Shown here piece after piece: positions 61,465-64,000 of a DNA stretch of 64,000 bases. The notes beneath the pieces were generated by a model. The model was not told the DNA's origin and did not search any database. It saw only the letters and a list, made by a program, of their open reading frames with translations. The first letter of the stretch is position 1. Every line of letters begins with the position of its first letter. Both the position numbers and the translations under genes were made by a program. Source of the stretch: Lachnospiraceae bacterium (GTDB lineage: Bacteria; Bacillota; Clostridia; Lachnospirales; Lachnospiraceae). Location of the stretch: NCBI GenBank assembly GCA_017936885.1, contig JAGBEO010000010.1, positions 103,677 to 167,676 on the forward strand. Direction: 5' to 3'.

Positions 61465-63306
61465 TTATTTCTTGGCTGCCGCGGATATTGCGGCTCTTTT
61501 TCTTAAGGTAGGATCTAAGATCTTCTTGCGGATTCTGATGGTCTTCGGTGTTACTTCCAGAAGTTCATCCGTATCGATAAATTCCAATGCCTGCTCTAAG
61601 CTTAACACCTTGGGCGGTGTAAGGCGAAGGGCTTCGTCCGCGCTGGAGGAACGGGTATTGGTGAGCTGTTTCTTCTTGCAGACATTCAGCTCAATGTCCT
61701 CGCCGCGTCCGTTCTGACCGACAATCATACCGGAGTATACCTTGGTGCCCGGCCCGATAAAGAGCGTGCCGCGCTCCTGTGCGTTATAAAGACCGTACGT
61801 GATTGCCTCGCCTGCCTCGAAAGCGATCAGGGAACCCTGCTTGCGGTATTGGATATCCCCCTTATAAGGTCCATACCCATCGAAAATGCTGTTCATGATA
61901 CCGTTACCTTTGGTGTCTGTCATGAACTCACCCCGGTAACCGATCAGCCCGCGGGAAGGGATTGAGAATTCCAGACGAGTATATCCGCCGGATGCCATAC
62001 CCATGTTTTTCAGCTCGCCTTTTCGCTGGCTTAATTTCTCAATGACTGTGCCGGAAAATTCTTCCGGGACATCCACATAACATAATTCCATCGGCTCTAA
62101 TTTCTTGCCGTTTTCGTCTTCCTTATATAATACCTCTGCCTTGCTGACTGCAAATTCATACCCTTCACGGCGCATGTTCTCGATTAAGACGGACAGGTGC
62201 AGTTCGCCTCTGCCGGATACCTTGAAAGCTTCCGTGGTGTCGGTTTCCTCCACACGAAGGGATACATCCGTGTTTAATTCGCGGAATAAACGGTCACGCA
62301 GATGACGGCTTGTAATATATTTTCCTTCCTGTCCGGCAAGCGGAGAGTCGTTGACGATGAAATGCATCGCTATGGTCGGCTCGGAAATCTTCTGGAAAGG
62401 AATGGGCTGCGGATTTTCAGGAGAACAGAGCGTATCGCCGATATGGATATCCGTGATACCGGAAATCGCTACGATAGCACCGATGCCGGCTTCTTTCACT
62501 TCTACCTTATTTAAACCGTCGTATTCATATAATTTGCTGATTTTCACTTTTTTCATTTTGTCAGGCTCGTGGTGGTTGACGATGACCACTTCCTGATTGA
62601 CTTTCACGGAGCCGTTGTCTACTTTGCCAACGCCGATACGGCCTACATATTCGTTGTAGTCAATGGTGCTGATCAACACCTGGGTTCCTGCATCCGGGTC
62701 ACCTGTGGGCGCCGGAATATGCTCGATGATCGTATCAAAAAGCGGTGTCATGTCGCCGCCCTTGACCGTAAGCTGTGTGGTTGCCGTGCCCGCCTTGGCG
62801 GAAGCATATACGAAAGGACAGTCAAGCTGTTCATCGTTGGCATCCAAGTCCATAAACAGTTCCAAAACTTCATCTACCACCTGAATCGGCCTTGCTTCCG
62901 GACGGTCGCATTTGTTGATGCACACAATAACGGACAGATCCAGTTCCAGTGCCTTTTTCAGAACGAATTTCGTCTGGGGCATGGGGCCTTCGAAAGCGTC
63001 CACCACGAGGATAACGCCGTCTACCATCTTGAGGACACGCTCTACTTCACCGCCGAAGTCGGCATGACCGGGGGTGTCGATGATATTGATCTTAACACCT
63101 TTATACATTACGGCAGTGTTCTTGGACAGGATCGTGATACCGCGCTCCTTCTCGATATCGTTGGAGTCCATGACACGTTCTGCCACTTCCTGGTTTTCTC
63201 TGAATACACCGCTTTGTTTTAACAGTTCGTCCACGAGCGTTGTTTTGCCGTGGTCTACGTGGGCGATGATCGCAATGTTTCTCACATCTTCTCTGGTTTG
63301 TTTCAT
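61465..63306 (-). CDS. typA: ribosome-associated GTPase TypA/BipA
   Basis: A 613-residue translational GTPase with EF-G-like domains, involved in ribosome assembly and stress or cold adaptation. G1 is [16 protein letters not shown]2 lies around ERGITI, G3 is [14 protein letters not shown], and G4 is [10 protein letters not shown]. Domain V and the TypA-specific C-terminal domain follow ([34 protein letters not shown]). Length is normal. Single-gene unit on the minus strand. The ~340-bp region upstream to 63648 holds only a candidate hairpin. Confidence 0.96.
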   Translation of the reverse strand: MKQTREDVRNIAIIAHVDHGKTTLVDELLKQSGVFRENQEVAERVMDSNDIEKERGITILSKNTAVMYKGVKINIIDTPGHADFGGEVERVLKMVDGVILVVDAFEGPMPQTKFVLKKALELDLSVIVCINKCDRPEARPIQVVDEVLELFMDLDANDEQLDCPFVYASAKAGTATTQLTVKGGDMTPLFDTIIEHIPAPTGDPDAGTQVLISTIDYNEYVGRIGVGKVDNGSVKVNQEVVIVNHHEPDKMKKVKISKLYEYDGLNKVEVKEAGIGAIVAISGITDIHIGDTLCSPENPQPIPFQKISEPTIAMHFIVNDSPLAGQEGKYITSRHLRDRLFRELNTDVSLRVEETDTTEAFKVSGRGELHLSVLIENMRREGYEFAVSKAEVLYKEDENGKKLEPMELCYVDVPEEFSGTVIEKLSQRKGELKNMGMASGGYTRLEFSIPSRGLIGYRGEFMTDTKGNGIMNSIFDGYGPYKGDIQYRKQGSLIAFEAGEAITYGLYNAQERGTLFIGPGTKVYSGMIVGQNGRGEDIELNVCKKKQLTNTRSSSADEALRLTPPKVLSLEQALEFIDTDELLEVTPKTIRIRKKILDPTLRKRAAISAAAKK

Positions 63307-63521
63307 GTTGTACCATGCCTTTCTGATCTTATAAACGTGATATTTTAATGATTATGTTCTGTTTTGCTTGTTCCTATCATTATTTGTGTAGGGATGGCTT
63401 TTCATAAGCCAGCCATTAAACTCGGTAATTATATCACTTGACCGTATATCTTGCAAGTTAAATGTCGGGGGTGTGCGTGGTTGAATGATTTCAAAGAGAA
63501 AATGGAGTTATGACATATTAA

Positions 63522-63552
63522 AAGACCAGACTATTAATAAGTGTCCGGTCTT
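63522..63552 (-). terminator. candidate terminator for the 60-residue ORF
   Basis: AAGACCAGAC and GTCCGGTCTT form a 10-bp stem with one mismatch; on the minus strand it is followed by TTTTAAT. It lies about 100 bases downstream of the small minus-strand ORF. Weak. Confidence 0.35.
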
Positions 63553-63648
63553 ATAAATGATGGTCTCTTTCATTATGTCAAAAAGCAGGGAAATACTCTC
63601 TTTTAAGAAAATTTGATTGAAAAACCTGCATTTATTTTCTTAAATCGT

Positions 63649-63831
63649 TTATCGTTCAGGCGCAGTCTCAAACGGAATATTATTCTTCTTCAATAAATCC
63701 ATTAAATATTGATTCTGTGAAGCCAGGCTATCAATCTGCGGCTGATAGTAATCCGCATCAGCCCTCTGCGTTTTCTCAATAATCTCCTCTGAACTTGTAC
63801 CAAAAAGATTTAATAATCCTTCACAAACCAT
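63649..63831 (-). CDS. small protein of unknown function (60 residues)
   Basis: The ATG at 63831 (minus strand) is preceded by AGGAAAGGAGAACGTTCT, a strong ribosome binding site, so translation is likely. The protein starts VCEGLLNLFGTSSEEIIEK and continues as a helical, coiled-coil-like stretch (IDSLASQNQYLMDLLKK), ending PFETAPER. There is no membrane segment. I do not recognise a family. It may be a complete small protein or the C-terminal part of a larger gene broken upstream. The sequence to its right (63840-63910) holds two hairpins. Confidence 0.6.
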   Translation of the reverse strand: MVCEGLLNLFGTSSEEIIEKTQRADADYYQPQIDSLASQNQYLMDLLKKNNIPFETAPER

Positions 63832-63862
63832 AGAACGTTCTCCTTTCCTACTAACTGAATTA

Positions 63863-63911
63863 GGCGTTTGCGAAACGCCAAAACCCGCATAAATACGGGA
63901 TTATTTTTTTC
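63863..63911 (+). terminator. paired hairpins near the window end
   Basis: GGCGTTTGCGAAACGCC (63863-63879) is a compact hairpin. It is followed by CCCG...CGGG and then ATTATTTTTTT, a terminator shape on the plus strand; on the minus strand CCCG...CGGG runs into TTTT. No plus-strand gene is visible to its left, so it may end minus-strand transcription from outside the window. At 63981-64000 a ribosome-binding-like AAAGGAG suggests another gene starting beyond the edge. Confidence 0.45.
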
Positions 63912-64000
63912 ACAAAATAAAACAACTCCTCACTGGTTTGTGGTAAAATTGAGATGTCGAGTAACAATCAACCATCCACCAGAAAGGAGTTGTACCTATA

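Overview
The window reads as chromosomal DNA of a spore-forming Clostridia, most likely family Lachnospiraceae (gut Firmicutes). The grounds are a SigH-type sporulation sigma factor beside the cysE-cysS-mrnC-rlmB string, a T-box leader, a single-chain clade-II FGAM synthase, an ECF S component next to coaX and coaBC, QueH, rubrerythrin, and lipoprotein-anchored sugar binding and hydrolysis. The genus is not decided. No rRNA, CRISPR array, prophage or complete insertion sequence was seen.

Layout. 1-8330: carbohydrate locus with a cytoplasmic GH53 galactanase, a LacI regulator, a maltodextrin-type ABC importer without its ATPase, and a GH13 lipoprotein. 8748-15505: a formate/nitrite channel, a very large cNMP-binding-fold protein, a small conserved hypothetical, a TetR regulator, and two M14/AspA-like proteins of which the second has lost its zinc site. 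15588-30342: purL, a low-GC patch with two tiny ORFs and a DUF4143-type ATPase, a zinc-ribbon membrane protein, carAB, queH and argS. 30535-40107: a membrane diguanylate cyclase, tRNA-Val and tRNA-Met, purC (minus strand), rubrerythrin, a pantothenate module (ECF S component, coaX, coaBC), and a LysR regulator divergent from a MATE exporter. 40294-47241: ispF, T-box, cysE, cysS, mrnC, rlmB, an SGNH hydrolase with a Ser-Gly-Asn repeat, sigH and tRNA-Thr(GGU). 47241-55478: trmO, then a four-gene envelope polysaccharide cluster (triple NodB protein, PilZ-GT2 synthase, NodB pseudoenzyme, GH18-like lipoprotein). 55711-64000: a small coiled-coil protein, a class A PBP, a YigZ protein, mgtE, typA and a small ORF.

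The most unusual material is: (a) the exopolysaccharide cluster, with four NodB-like domains of which only one keeps the deacetylase residues, next to a glycosyltransferase with an N-terminal PilZ domain and downstream of a diguanylate cyclase in the same window; (b) two copies of a roughly 90-nt tandem stem-loop element (12183-12272 and 58956-59048) with the same architecture but different stem sequences; (c) an active/inactive pair of aspartoacylase-like proteins; (d) trmO lying directly downstream of the tRNA-Thr(GGU) gene whose product its family modifies. Everything rests on reading the sequence; no database search was run.
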